This document shows, in pieces, positions 43,566 through 52,356 of a stretch of 64,000 nucleotides of DNA (the stretch's first letter is position 1; every line of letters starts with the position of its first letter). The translations under genes and the position numbers were made by a program. The DNA is taken from positions 1,860,001 to 1,924,000 of the forward strand of contig NZ_FNTJ01000002.1 in assembly GCF_900105185.1 (NCBI RefSeq), given 5' to 3'. Origin of the DNA: Pseudomonas saponiphila (lineage in GTDB: Bacteria > Pseudomonadota > Gammaproteobacteria > Pseudomonadales > Pseudomonadaceae). The notes beneath the pieces are model-generated. The model was given only the letters and a program-made list of their open reading frames with translations, was not told where the DNA came from and searched no databases.

Positions 43566-46127
43566 TCAGAAGAAGCGGGTCACGCTGATCTTGGCGTTGC
43601 GTCCGACACTGTAGGCGTTGTCGCCGCTGAGGGCCGGGCGGTAGTCGCGGTTGAACATGTTATCCAGGGTGAAGTTGACTTCGGTGCCCTTGAGGTAGGC
43701 CTGCTGGGGCTTCCAGTTGGCGAACAGGCCCTGCACGTTGTAGCGATCATTGCCGTACTGGTCCCAGTAGGAGTCACCCAGGCTGCTGGCCGGGCCACTG
43801 GGGTATTTGTCGCTGGGCAGGCGGTCGGTCTGGCGCACCCACTGGCCCTGCCAGCCGACCTGGGCATCCCACTGGGGAATCTTCAGCCCCAGGGTCGCCA
43901 CCCATTTGCGCGGCGGAATGTCCCGGGCCCAGACGTCCGGCCCCCAGGGGTTGGTGTAGGCACCCTGGTGCTTGCCGGTGATCCACGAGTAGGACAGGGC
44001 GCCAAACAGGTAGTTGGAGTCGTAGTAGCTTTCGACTTCGAAGCCCTTGATGGTCAGGTCGCCGATGTTGCGATACACCGACATCGGCGACTCCTTGCAC
44101 ACCTGGGCAATGCTCTTGCCGGTGCTCAATTGCTCCGCGCAGCCGATCCCGGTGGCCTTGAGGATCTCGTCGCTGATCTTGTTCTGGAACACCGTGGTGC
44201 GGATCTGCAGGTTGTCGTTGTCGGCCAGCACCTTGGAGAAGTTGTGGAGGGTTCCCGCGCGCAACGCGGTGATGCGCTCCGGATCCAGGTTGCGGCTGGT
44301 GGCCGAGCGGGTGCTGCCGGGGGCCTGCACTTCGTACTGTTCGTCGATCACCGGCGCGCGCCAGGTCTTGCTGTAGTCGGCGAACAGCGCCAGGTTCGGA
44401 TTGAGGTTCCAGAACGCCGACAGCCGTGGCGACCAGCCGGTGTAGGTCTTGTCGCCGTAGTCATGGCCGTCCTTGGGGCTGGTGCTGTTGTACAGCGGGG
44501 CGTCGTTTTCCTGGCCACGGTTGCGCACATGGTCATAGCGCAGCGACGGGGTCAGGGTGAAGTCCCCCAGGGTCACCGCGTCCTGGATGTAGAAGGCGTT
44601 GTTGTCGACCTTGCCATGGGGCATGAAGCCCGGCTGGTAGTGGCCATAGTTGTACTTGGGCACTTCATAGGTCTTGCCCGGCATCCACATGTCGACCTCG
44701 CGGGTGTGCTTGCGGATCTGCGTGCCGAGGGTCAAGGCATGGTCCAGGGGACCGCTGCTGAAGCGGCTGATGTTGGTCACTTCGAGGATCCTGTCCTCGT
44801 AGCCCACGGTGATCTTGCGACCGCCGGTGACCGGTTGATAGAAGGCGGTCGGGCCGCGCTCGTCGGTCTGATCGGTCGTGGAGTTGGAGTACTGGACCTT
44901 GAGGTCGATCCAGGGGTTGTCCAGCGGCTGGTACTCGTACTTGGTCAGCCAGGTGGTGTCGATGGTGTTGCGCTGGGCCAGGTAGCGCTTGGTGGCACCT
45001 TCATAGCCGTACTTGGCGATGTTGGCCTTGCTGGGGGGCGCCGGGTAGCTCTTGGCCGAGAAGGGCGCCCAGATGTCGCTGTCGGAGCGCATGTAGCTCA
45101 GGCCCAGGCGCTGCTCGTCGGTCAGTTGCATGTTGAACTTGAACAGCTCGCCTTCCAGGTCCTGGGCGGTGTTGGGCTGGCGCTTGGGGTTGATCAGGTA
45201 CTCATTGCGCGGGTCGGGAACGGAGCTGGCCAGCTTCATGTCGTCGCCGTCGCGCTTGGTCCAGTAGGCCAGGGCGTCGAAACGATGATCGTCGGATCGG
45301 CCATACACCGCCGAGGTGTAGGCCTGTTGATGGTCGTTGCTGCTGTAGCCGTACTTGACCATGGCACCGGTGTTGCGCCCGTCCTGCAACAGGTCCGGGG
45401 CATCCTTGGTTTCGGTATGCACGGTGCCGCCGAAACCGCCGTTGCCGGTCTTGGGCGAGTGCGGGCCCTTTTCCACTTCCACCCGCCGGATCAGCTCCGG
45501 CTCGATGAAAATCACCCCCTGCTGGTAGCGCTCGAAGCCGCTCTTGGTGGCGCCGTCGACGGTGATCGGCACGTCCTCGGCGTCCCCCAGGCCCCAGATG
45601 TTGATGGTCTGGCCACCGGGTTTCAGCGAGCCGCCGAGGCTGACGCCGGGCAGGGTGTCGATCAGGCTGGCGACGTTATTGGACTGGTGGCGGTCGATTT
45701 CCGCCTGGTTCAGGGTCGAACGGCCGACACTGGCGGCGTCGACCTCGGTGCCGGTGCCGATCACGCTCATGGCCCCCAGTTGCAAGGCCGAGCCGCTGCC
45801 GACGCTGGTTTCGGCGGGGCGCACGACGTAGGTGTTGTCGACCTTCAGCAGATTGAACGGGCCACCCTGGAGCAGGCTGCGGATTGCCTCTTCGGGGCTG
45901 AAATCCCCTTGCAGGGCCGGTGCCTTGGCGTTGCGCAGCAATTGCTCATCGAACAGCAGCTGGATCTTCGCCTGCTGGGCGACCTGGCTCAGGGACGCGG
46001 CCAGGGGCTGCGCCGGCAACTGGAAATGCAGCGGCCCGGCCTGGACCTGCAGGCTGAAGGCCAGGCAGGCGGCGAGCAGGGTTGGGCGGGTACGGACTAA
46101 CGGAACAGGCAAGAACGCGCGAAACAT
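43566..46127 (-). CDS. hxuA: TonB-dependent heme receptor with signalling domain (HxuA/HasR type)
   Basis: 853 aa. Signal peptide, then an STN signalling domain (~30-85; QPLAASLSQVAQQAKIQLLFD), plug domain (VASLIDTLPGVSLGG), and a 22-strand barrel with TWRAPVIDEQYEV (FRAP-like heme-receptor motif), ending in Phe. The STN domain and the sigma/anti-sigma pair upstream make it a transducer receptor. Order sigma-antisigma-receptor and the size match the Hxu system of P. aeruginosa; no hasA hemophore follows, which argues against Has. Imports heme iron. Confidence 0.82.
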   Translation of the reverse strand: MFRAFLPVPLVRTRPTLLAACLAFSLQVQAGPLHFQLPAQPLAASLSQVAQQAKIQLLFDEQLLRNAKAPALQGDFSPEEAIRSLLQGGPFNLLKVDNTYVVRPAETSVGSGSALQLGAMSVIGTGTEVDAASVGRSTLNQAEIDRHQSNNVASLIDTLPGVSLGGSLKPGGQTINIWGLGDAEDVPITVDGATKSGFERYQQGVIFIEPELIRRVEVEKGPHSPKTGNGGFGGTVHTETKDAPDLLQDGRNTGAMVKYGYSSNDHQQAYTSAVYGRSDDHRFDALAYWTKRDGDDMKLASSVPDPRNEYLINPKRQPNTAQDLEGELFKFNMQLTDEQRLGLSYMRSDSDIWAPFSAKSYPAPPSKANIAKYGYEGATKRYLAQRNTIDTTWLTKYEYQPLDNPWIDLKVQYSNSTTDQTDERGPTAFYQPVTGGRKITVGYEDRILEVTNISRFSSGPLDHALTLGTQIRKHTREVDMWMPGKTYEVPKYNYGHYQPGFMPHGKVDNNAFYIQDAVTLGDFTLTPSLRYDHVRNRGQENDAPLYNSTSPKDGHDYGDKTYTGWSPRLSAFWNLNPNLALFADYSKTWRAPVIDEQYEVQAPGSTRSATSRNLDPERITALRAGTLHNFSKVLADNDNLQIRTTVFQNKISDEILKATGIGCAEQLSTGKSIAQVCKESPMSVYRNIGDLTIKGFEVESYYDSNYLFGALSYSWITGKHQGAYTNPWGPDVWARDIPPRKWVATLGLKIPQWDAQVGWQGQWVRQTDRLPSDKYPSGPASSLGDSYWDQYGNDRYNVQGLFANWKPQQAYLKGTEVNFTLDNMFNRDYRPALSGDNAYSVGRNAKISVTRFF

Positions 46128-46218
46128 GACTTCCCCCAGAGCGGCTTAAAGGCCAGAAAGACGCTGCGGACAGAGCGCAGACAGGAGGAAGACGCGGCAG
46201 TGAAAAAATACCTCATAT

Positions 46219-46240
46219 GCGAATGCAAAATATTCTCATG
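46219..46240. promoter_or_regulatory. Fur-box-like site upstream of the heme receptor
   Basis: GCGAATGCAAAATATTCTCATG shows about 16 matches in 20 to the GCAAATGATAATnATTCTCAT form of pseudomonad Fur boxes. It lies ~90 bp before hxuA, next to the end of the anti-sigma gene. Confidence 0.5.
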
Positions 46241-46246
46241 TATCGC

Positions 46247-47209
46247 TCAGCGGGCTTCGATCTTCAGCTGACCGTTGGCCTGAACCCGGGTTTTCACCGG
46301 AATCAGCGCGGGCAGGGCCTTGACCAGGGCATCCGGGTCGTGGACGTCGAGGTTGCCGGACACCTTGTAGGCGCCGATGGCGCCCTCGGCCAGTTGCACC
46401 GGCTGTTGTCGATAGAGGTTCAGCTCGTCCACCAGGCTGGCCAGGTCGCGGTTGCGAAAGGCCAGGCGCCCGCTGCGCCAGTCGGCCACCTCGTCGCGGT
46501 CCAGGGACTGTTGGCGCAAGGTGCCTTTTTGCAGGTCGTAGGTGGCTTGCTGGCGGGCGCCGAGCAGAGTCAGATCGCCGGGCCGGCCATCCGGACTGAA
46601 GGCCACCTGGCCGTGGGCCACGCTGACCACCAGTTGGCGCTGACCGCGGCGCACATCGAACGCGGTGCCCACCACCCTGACCTTGGCCGCGCCGCTGTGC
46701 ACCCACAGCGGCCGCTCCCGATCGGCGGCAACCTCCAGGTACAGCTGGCCCTGCTGCAGGTAGATATCCCGTTGCCGGCCGCTGAAATCCACCTTCACCC
46801 GAGTATTGGCATTGACGTAGAGGGTGCTGCCGTCTGGCAGCTTGAAGGTTCGCGCGCCCTGTTCCTGGGCTGCGATCTGCTGCCGGTAAGGCGCCTGGGG
46901 TGTCCCCAGGTTGAGCGCCAGCACCGCGCACAGCAGCGCGGCCGCCACTGCCAGGGCCGGCCGCCACAGCGGCGTCTTGCGCCGGGGGAGCGGCACTGGG
47001 CGGTTCAGTTGCTGCAACTGTGCCAGGTCGACCCACAACTGCTCGAACTCGGCATAGGCCCGGGCATGGGCCGGCTCACTGATCCAGCTGTCGAACGCCT
47101 TGCGCGTGGCCCGGTCCGGATCATTGCGGTTACGGGCGAACCAACTGGCGGCCTGGGCATCGATCTGCTCGTTGTCGAGGTCGTCCTGGGGGCCGGTAAA
47201 GCGGGTCAT
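46247..47209 (-). CDS. hxuR: FecR-family anti-sigma factor
   Basis: 320 aa. DUF4880-type cytoplasmic start (AQAASWFARNRNDPDRATRKAFDSWI), one membrane segment near 82-101 (ALAVAAALLCAVLALNLG), FecR domain in the periplasm (FKLPDGSTLYVNANTRVKV, GQLYLEV, VVGTAFDVR) and a secretin/TonB-like C-terminus that contacts the receptor STN domain. Overlaps the sigma gene by 4 bp. Holds the sigma factor until the receptor binds heme. Confidence 0.86.
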   Translation of the reverse strand: MTRFTGPQDDLDNEQIDAQAASWFARNRNDPDRATRKAFDSWISEPAHARAYAEFEQLWVDLAQLQQLNRPVPLPRRKTPLWRPALAVAAALLCAVLALNLGTPQAPYRQQIAAQEQGARTFKLPDGSTLYVNANTRVKVDFSGRQRDIYLQQGQLYLEVAADRERPLWVHSGAAKVRVVGTAFDVRRGQRQLVVSVAHGQVAFSPDGRPGDLTLLGARQQATYDLQKGTLRQQSLDRDEVADWRSGRLAFRNRDLASLVDELNLYRQQPVQLAEGAIGAYKVSGNLDVHDPDALVKALPALIPVKTRVQANGQLKIEAR

Positions 47210-47754
47210 TCAGGCTGCTCCTTGCCATTTTCTCGTTGTAGGTGTTGCTTGCAATGCAGCAGGGCAAAGGCGATGTGTTTTTCCACCATGCTCACGGAAA
47301 TCCCCATGCGCTCGGCGATCTGCGTCTGGCTCAGCCCCTCGAAGCGGTGCAGCATAAGGGCTTCGCGGCGCCGCGGCGAGAGCTGGGCGAGGACTTCTTT
47401 CAATTGTTCCAGGCGTTGCAGGCGCTGGGCGGCGGGCAGTGGTTCGTGCCGTTCGTCGGCCAGGGGCTCAGTGTCCAGGCCTGGCTCGGGATAGACCGGG
47501 TGATGCACCCTGGAGCGCACCTGCTGACGTCGCCAGTGATCGCGGAGCAGGTTGCGTGCCATCTGGAACAGGAAGGCCCGGGGCTGTTCGACCTGGTCCC
47601 GGTCCCGGTAGTCGAGCCATTGGGTGAACACGTCCTGGGTCATGTCCGCCGCGTCGCTGGCGTTATCCGTGCGTTTGCGCAGGAAATGCAGGATGTCCGC
47701 ATAGAACCCGCGGACAGAGTCCGCCAGCGCAGAGTCGGGCTTGGAGCGAGACAT
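47206..47754 (-). CDS. hxuI: ECF sigma factor (FecI/HxuI type)
   Basis: 182 aa from the ATG at 47754. Region 2: FYADILHFLRKRTDNASDAADMTQDVFTQWL; region 4: LSPRRREALMLHRFEGLSQTQIAERMGISVSMVEKHI. Iron-starvation class. Directs transcription of the downstream receptor gene. A Fur-like site lies just upstream. Confidence 0.88.
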   Translation of the reverse strand: MSRSKPDSALADSVRGFYADILHFLRKRTDNASDAADMTQDVFTQWLDYRDRDQVEQPRAFLFQMARNLLRDHWRRQQVRSRVHHPVYPEPGLDTEPLADERHEPLPAAQRLQRLEQLKEVLAQLSPRRREALMLHRFEGLSQTQIAERMGISVSMVEKHIAFALLHCKQHLQRENGKEQPE

Positions 47755-47790
47755 GGATATCCTTCTTGACGACGCGTTGAGCACAAGGTC

Positions 47791-47820
47791 GCAAATGATA
47801 TCGAGAATTATTGCTATTTG
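47791..47820. promoter_or_regulatory. Fur-box-like site upstream of the ECF sigma gene
   Basis: GCAAATGATATCGAGAATTATTGCTATTTG: the first ten bases match a Fur half-site exactly and outer CAAAT/ATTTG arms are symmetric, though the spacing is a little long. 37 bp before the sigma start. Confidence 0.45.
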
Positions 47821-47867
47821 TCACTTGGGCCGATTGCCCACCTGCCTCTGCCGTCTGCGCGCCTGAG

Positions 47868-48072
47868 GGCGATGCCCGGCTGGCTGGCCGGTTCGCCGGC
47901 AAGCCGGCTCCTACGGAGGCGGCGTCCAACCCGGTTTTGTAGGAGCTGGCTTGCCAGCGAAGGCGTGCCTGAAGGCGATGCCCGGCTGGCTGGCCGATTC
48001 GCCGGCAAGCCGGCTCCTACGGAGGCGGCGATCAACCCGGTTTTGTAGGAGCTGGCTTGCCAGCGAAGGCCT
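47868..48072. repeat. Two tandem copies of a ~107-bp REP unit
   Basis: CGATGCCCGGCTGGCTGGCCG, TTCGCCGGCAAGCCGGCTCCTAC, GGAGGCGGCGTCCAACCCGGTTTT, GTAGGAGCTGGCTTGCCAGCGAAGGC is repeated almost exactly twice. Nothing else lies between the sigma gene and the rhodanese gene. Confidence 0.88.
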
Positions 48073-48084
48073 CCCCGCAAAGGC

Positions 48085-49668
48085 TCAGATCACGAAGAAA
48101 CCATGGGTGCCGTCGCGACGCAGTTGCTCCACCAGGCCGAATTCCCAGTCCAGATAGCCCTGCATGGCCTCCCGGGGATTGTCGGTGCCTTCATAGGGCC
48201 GGCGGTAGCGGTCGATCCGCGGCGAGGCCAGTTGCTGGCGGCTTTCCTCGACGGGCAGGCCAGCGTCGATCCAGGCCGTGGTGCCGCCGCTGAGCAGGAA
48301 CACCGGGCGCTGGGTCAGGGCCTGCAACTGAGGCACCACGAAACGCGCCAGCAGGCTGCTGCCGCAGGTCAGGACATAGCGTTCGGGCTGGGGCAGCCGG
48401 GCCAGGGATTCCTGCAACTGGCTGGGCAGGACCCACCAGGCCCCGGGGATGTGGCGCTGCACGTAGTTGGCGCTGGCGGTGACATCCAGCACCAGGGTGC
48501 CGGGTTGCTCCAGCCAGGCGGCCAGGGTCCGCGGGCTGATTTCTTCGGCCGGCGTGGTATCCGGCAGCGGCGCCTGCCAGGGCCCGCGCACGCTGAAGTC
48601 GCTGGCGCGCGGGCCGTCGAGCACCGCCACTTGCCAGCCCATCTGGGCCAGCCAGGAGGCGCTCATGTTGGCCCGCACACCGTCGTCGTCCACCAGCACC
48701 AGGCGCGCGCCGCGCACGCTGGCAAAGTGATCGGTTTCCTGCACCAGTTGCCCACCGGGCGTGGAGCGGGCGCCGGGCAGGTGGCCGGCGGCGAATTCTT
48801 CCGGAGTACGCACATCGAACAAGTAGCTGGTGCGCCGGGCATCGGCTTGCCAGCGCCGCCACTGGGCCAGGTCGATGCGCGCCACATCGGCCCGGTCCGC
48901 GACCGCCCGTGCCGCCGTTTGCGCCTCGGCCCGCTGCCTCTCGTCGACGGCTCGAAAGCGCCGGTTCTGCCCGTGTTCCAGTTTCTGTCCGGCCAGGGTC
49001 CAGCCGATGGTGCCGTTGCGCAGGGCCGCCACCGGGTTGGGGATGCCGGCGTTGACCAGGGACTGGGTGCCGATGATGCTGCGGGTGCGTCCGGCGCAAT
49101 TGACCACCACCTGTGTCCGCGGATCGGGGGCCAGCTCGCGCACCCGCAGCACCAGTTCGGCGCCGGGCACGCTGGTGCTGCCGGGAATGCTCATGGTCTG
49201 GTATTCGTCGAAGCGCCGGGCATCGAGCACCACCAGGTCAGCCTGCTGGTCGAGCAGCGCCTGGAGTTCCTCGGCGGCCAGGGACGGGGTATGGCGCTCG
49301 GCTTCCACCAGCTCGCCAAAGGATTTGCTCGGTACGTTGACGTCCTTGAACAGCTCGCCACCGGCGGCGCGCCAGCCCTCCAGGCCGCCTTCGAGCAGGG
49401 CGACATCGCGGTAGCCCAGTTGTACCAGGCGGGTCGCGGCGCGCTGTGCCAGCCCTTCGCCCTGGTCATAGAGGGTGATCGGGGTGTCGCGCCGGGGGAT
49501 GCGCGCATAGACCTCCAGCTCCAGTTTCGACAACGGGATATTGGCCGCGAACAGCGGGTGGGCTTCAGCGAAGGGGGCCTCTTCGCGGACATCGACCAGC
49601 GCCAGTTCCTGGCGGTCGAGCAGGGCCTGGCGGATCTGCGCCGGGCTGCGGGTAGGGAAATCGGTCAT
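48085..49668 (-). CDS. Four-domain rhodanese-like sulfurtransferase
   Basis: 527 aa made of four rhodanese domains. Domains 2 and 4 keep a catalytic-position cysteine (CAGRTRS, Cys191; CGSSLLAR, Cys435). In domains 1 and 3 the loop has Asp instead (LYDQGEG near 68; VDDDGVRANMS near 327). So two inactive and two potentially active domains alternate. Thiosulfate or persulfide sulfur transfer is likely. It overlaps the dioxygenase gene by 4 bp; the same order with a divergent LysR gene exists in P. aeruginosa (PA2601-PA2603), from memory. Confidence 0.87.
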   Translation of the reverse strand: MTDFPTRSPAQIRQALLDRQELALVDVREEAPFAEAHPLFAANIPLSKLELEVYARIPRRDTPITLYDQGEGLAQRAATRLVQLGYRDVALLEGGLEGWRAAGGELFKDVNVPSKSFGELVEAERHTPSLAAEELQALLDQQADLVVLDARRFDEYQTMSIPGSTSVPGAELVLRVRELAPDPRTQVVVNCAGRTRSIIGTQSLVNAGIPNPVAALRNGTIGWTLAGQKLEHGQNRRFRAVDERQRAEAQTAARAVADRADVARIDLAQWRRWQADARRTSYLFDVRTPEEFAAGHLPGARSTPGGQLVQETDHFASVRGARLVLVDDDGVRANMSASWLAQMGWQVAVLDGPRASDFSVRGPWQAPLPDTTPAEEISPRTLAAWLEQPGTLVLDVTASANYVQRHIPGAWWVLPSQLQESLARLPQPERYVLTCGSSLLARFVVPQLQALTQRPVFLLSGGTTAWIDAGLPVEESRQQLASPRIDRYRRPYEGTDNPREAMQGYLDWEFGLVEQLRRDGTHGFFVI

Positions 49669-50294
49669 TGCGGGGGCTCCTTCGACAAGTCCCAGAGGTT
49701 AGGCAGCAAGCGGTTGGAATAACCGGAGACAAAGGGCTTCTCGTGACCTTCGGGGCTGTACACGGCCCGGCGTACCGCGCCGATATTGGCGCCGTACACA
49801 TGGATGCTGATGGACACCCGATCGGCGTAGGCATTGCTCACCTGATGGATGTCGCCAATGCGTGGCGATACCGCTTCCACCTGGCCCGGCACCAGGCGCA
49901 CCGCAGCGCCGGCCGGTTGCAGGCGCCCGTCGGCCAGGCGCTCGAAGCCCTGGCTGTCTTCGGCGCCGCGAAGCATGCCGATCAGGCCCCAGACCCGGTG
50001 ATCGTGGATCGGCGTGCGCTGCCCCGGACCCCAGACGAAGCTGACGATGGAGAAGCGCTGGCGCGAGTCGGCATGCAGCAAGAATTGCTGATAGTGCTGC
50101 GGGTCGGGCTGGGCGAATTCATCGGGCAGCCAGTCGTCCTGGCTCACCAGGCGCCGCAGCAGGTCGGCGCCTTGCTCCAGTACCTGGGCCTCATCGGGAT
50201 GGCCGTCCAGCAGCTCGGCCAGGGCGGCGATGAAGTCCCGCAGGCGGGCGAAGTTGGGTGTATCGATAGCGACTGTTGCGGCGTTGTGGGGCAT
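49665..50294 (-). CDS. 3-mercaptopropionate/cysteine thiol dioxygenase
   Basis: 209 aa cupin from the ATG at 50294. The iron ligands are visible as PIHDHRVWG (His97, His99) and DIHQVSN (His150). The family oxidises thiols to sulfinates; in pseudomonads this protein prefers 3-mercaptopropionate over cysteine (3MDO). Coupled to a rhodanese, so thiol and sulfane sulfur metabolism run together, probably controlled by the divergent LysR regulator. Confidence 0.85.
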   Translation of the reverse strand: MPHNAATVAIDTPNFARLRDFIAALAELLDGHPDEAQVLEQGADLLRRLVSQDDWLPDEFAQPDPQHYQQFLLHADSRQRFSIVSFVWGPGQRTPIHDHRVWGLIGMLRGAEDSQGFERLADGRLQPAGAAVRLVPGQVEAVSPRIGDIHQVSNAYADRVSISIHVYGANIGAVRRAVYSPEGHEKPFVSGYSNRLLPNLWDLSKEPPQ

Positions 50295-50400
50295 GGGCTC
50301 CCTCCGTGGATACAAGGCAAATGACGCGAACTACACGGGCGAGCTAAAAGGTATTATTCTTATCGAACATTTTTCCAGTCATTTATTATGCGAAAAAAGA

Positions 50401-51288
50401 ATGAAGATAGATGATCTGAACGCGTTCGTGGCGGTGATCCGCTGCCAGACCATCAGCCAGGCGGCCGATGCCCTGCAGTTGACCCAGCCGGCCATCACCC
50501 GCCGGGTGCAGAATTTCGAGGAAGCCCTGGGGGTGGAGTTGCTGGACCGCAATACCAAGCCGCTCAAGCCCACCAGCATGGGCTTGCGGGTTTACGGTCA
50601 GTGCCTGGAAGTGCTGCGCAGCATCGATGCCCTGAACGAGTTGGTGGCCAATGACGGCGCCCCCAGCGGCGCGCTGCGTATCGGCGTGCCGCAGACCATC
50701 GGCGATGTGGTGCTGCTGGATGCCCTGAGCCAGCTGAAGAACCTCTATCCGCAGTTGCAGACCTCGGTGGCCACCGGTTGGGGCAGCCACCTGCTGAGCA
50801 AGGTCGAGAACGGTGAGCTGGACGTGGTGGCCGCGCTGTTTCCCGCCGGCAAGGTGTTCCCCGAAGGGGTGGTGGGGCGCTCCCTGGGCAGCATGAATCT
50901 GGTGGTGGTGGCGGCCAAGGGCGAGGTGCGCAAACGCTCGTGCAAGCTGGCCGACTGTTACCAGCGCGGCTGGGTGCTGAACCCCGACGGCTGCGGTTTT
51001 CGCGCCGGCCTGCAACGGGCCTTGAGCGCCCAGGGCCTGACCTTGCAGATCAACCTGGAAACCTTCGGCACCGAGCTGCAACTGGGGCTGATCGCCAATG
51101 GCCTGGGCTACGGTCTGGTGCCGCTGCCGCTGCTGGAAAACAGCAGCCACCGGGACAAGTTGGAGATCGTCCCGGTCAGCGACTTCAAGCCAGTGATCGA
51201 CCTGTGGCTGATCCACCCGCGCTTTCTCGGCAACCTGCAGGAGCCGGTGAGTCTGTTCGGCGAAATGGTCGCCGCCCGCGTCGGCTAG
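50401..51288 (+). CDS. LysR-family transcriptional regulator
   Basis: 295 aa from the ATG at 50401; longer open starts run into the dioxygenase gene and are unlikely. HTH: TISQAADALQLTQPAITRRVQNFEEALGVELLDR. Effector domain follows. Divergent from the dioxygenase-rhodanese operon with a 106-bp AT-rich gap, the standard LysR arrangement. Confidence 0.9.
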   Translation: MKIDDLNAFVAVIRCQTISQAADALQLTQPAITRRVQNFEEALGVELLDRNTKPLKPTSMGLRVYGQCLEVLRSIDALNELVANDGAPSGALRIGVPQTIGDVVLLDALSQLKNLYPQLQTSVATGWGSHLLSKVENGELDVVAALFPAGKVFPEGVVGRSLGSMNLVVVAAKGEVRKRSCKLADCYQRGWVLNPDGCGFRAGLQRALSAQGLTLQINLETFGTELQLGLIANGLGYGLVPLPLLENSSHRDKLEIVPVSDFKPVIDLWLIHPRFLGNLQEPVSLFGEMVAARVG

Positions 51289-51312
51289 CCACGGGCGCGG
51301 CGCAAATCGGCG

Positions 51313-51394
51313 GTAGGAGCTGGCTTGCCAGCGAAGGGGCCGGCAAGGGTGGCGCAAGGCTCTACGGCCTTTTCGCCGGCAAGCCGGCTCCTAC
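51313..51394. repeat. REP pair
   Basis: GTAGGAGCTGGCTTGCCAGCGAA at 51313 and TTCGCCGGCAAGCCGGCTCCTAC ending at 51394, after the LysR gene. Confidence 0.88.
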
Positions 51395-51399
51395 GGGTT

Positions 51400-51532
51400 T
51401 ATCCTTTGTTTGCATATATATCTATTTGCTGAATGCATTTTTTGTATATTAAGTTAGAACCAAAACGAATTTCACGGACGTTTTTTATGTAGTTAGCATG
51501 GGGCTCGAACGCGCTGAAATAGGGATGTTGAA
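51400..51532 (+). promoter_or_regulatory. AT-rich promoter region of the ABC transporter operon
   Basis: TTGTTTGCATATATATC ... GCATTTTTTGTATATTAAG forms a sharply AT-rich block after the REP pair and before the permease start, with GGGATG near 51521. It very likely holds the operon promoter; I cannot assign a regulator site. Confidence 0.45.
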
Positions 51533-52354
51533 ATGCCTGCGCAAGCCCCGCTGTCCTTGTCTGCCCACTGGACCGAGCGCCCCGGAGTGAAGCTCCTGGG
51601 CAATCTGTCGCTGCGTCTGATCAGCCCGCTGGTGCTGTTGTTGCTCTGGGAACTGGCGTCGCGCAGCGGGCTGTTGCCGGCACGCATCATTGCCGCGCCG
51701 AGCACCATCGGCGGCACCCTGGGGCAGATGCTCGGCAGCGGCGAATTGGCCGGGCACCTGTGGGTGTCCCTCAAGCGCGCCCTCAGCGGCCTGGCCATCG
51801 GCGTCAGCCTGGGCACGCTCCTGGCCCTGGTGGCGGGGCTGTCGCGGCGCGGCGAGATCGCCATCGACTCGCCGATGCAGATGCTGCGCACCCTGCCGTT
51901 CCTGGCCATCGTGCCGCTGTTCATTCTCTGGTTCGGCGTGGGCGAGACGCCGAAGATCGCGCTGATCGCCCTGGGCACCACCTTTCCCATCTACCTGACG
52001 CTGTTTTCCGGCATCCGCAGCCTGGATCCCAAGTTGCTGGAGGCGGCGACCCTGCTTGGCCTCAAGCGCTGGGAACTGATCGTCCACGTGATCCTGCCGG
52101 GGGCATTGCCGGCGTTCTTCGTCGGCCTGCGCTACGCCTTCGGCATCAGCTGGCTGGGGCTGGTGGTGGTGGAGCAGATCAACGCCAGCGCCGGCATCGG
52201 CTACCTGGTCAACGACGCCCGGGACTTCATGCGCACCGACGTGATCGTCATCTGCCTCCTGGTCTACAGCGTGCTCGGCCTGGGTATCGACGGGTTGGTG
52301 CGCGGCCTCGAACGTTGCGCCCTGGCCTGGCGCCCGACCTTTATCAGGAACTGA
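51533..52354 (+). CDS. ABC transporter permease (sulfonate/nitrate/taurine class, SsuC-like)
   Basis: 273 aa with six membrane segments. The EAA-like loop LDPKLLEAATLLGLKRWELIVHVILPGALPAFFVGLRYAFGISWLGLVVVE is typical of SsuC/TauC. Inner-membrane channel for an anionic small molecule. Two bases separate it from the ATPase gene. Confidence 0.88.
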   Translation: MPAQAPLSLSAHWTERPGVKLLGNLSLRLISPLVLLLLWELASRSGLLPARIIAAPSTIGGTLGQMLGSGELAGHLWVSLKRALSGLAIGVSLGTLLALVAGLSRRGEIAIDSPMQMLRTLPFLAIVPLFILWFGVGETPKIALIALGTTFPIYLTLFSGIRSLDPKLLEAATLLGLKRWELIVHVILPGALPAFFVGLRYAFGISWLGLVVVEQINASAGIGYLVNDARDFMRTDVIVICLLVYSVLGLGIDGLVRGLERCALAWRPTFIRN

Positions 52355-52356
52355 CC

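Noticed and set aside
43380..46100. 906-aa open frame antisense to the heme receptor
   Set aside because: Low-complexity Val/Gly/Ala translation, opposite a clear TonB receptor.
43566..46127. HasR with hemophore system
   Set aside because: No hasA or type I secretion genes follow; gene order fits Hxu better.
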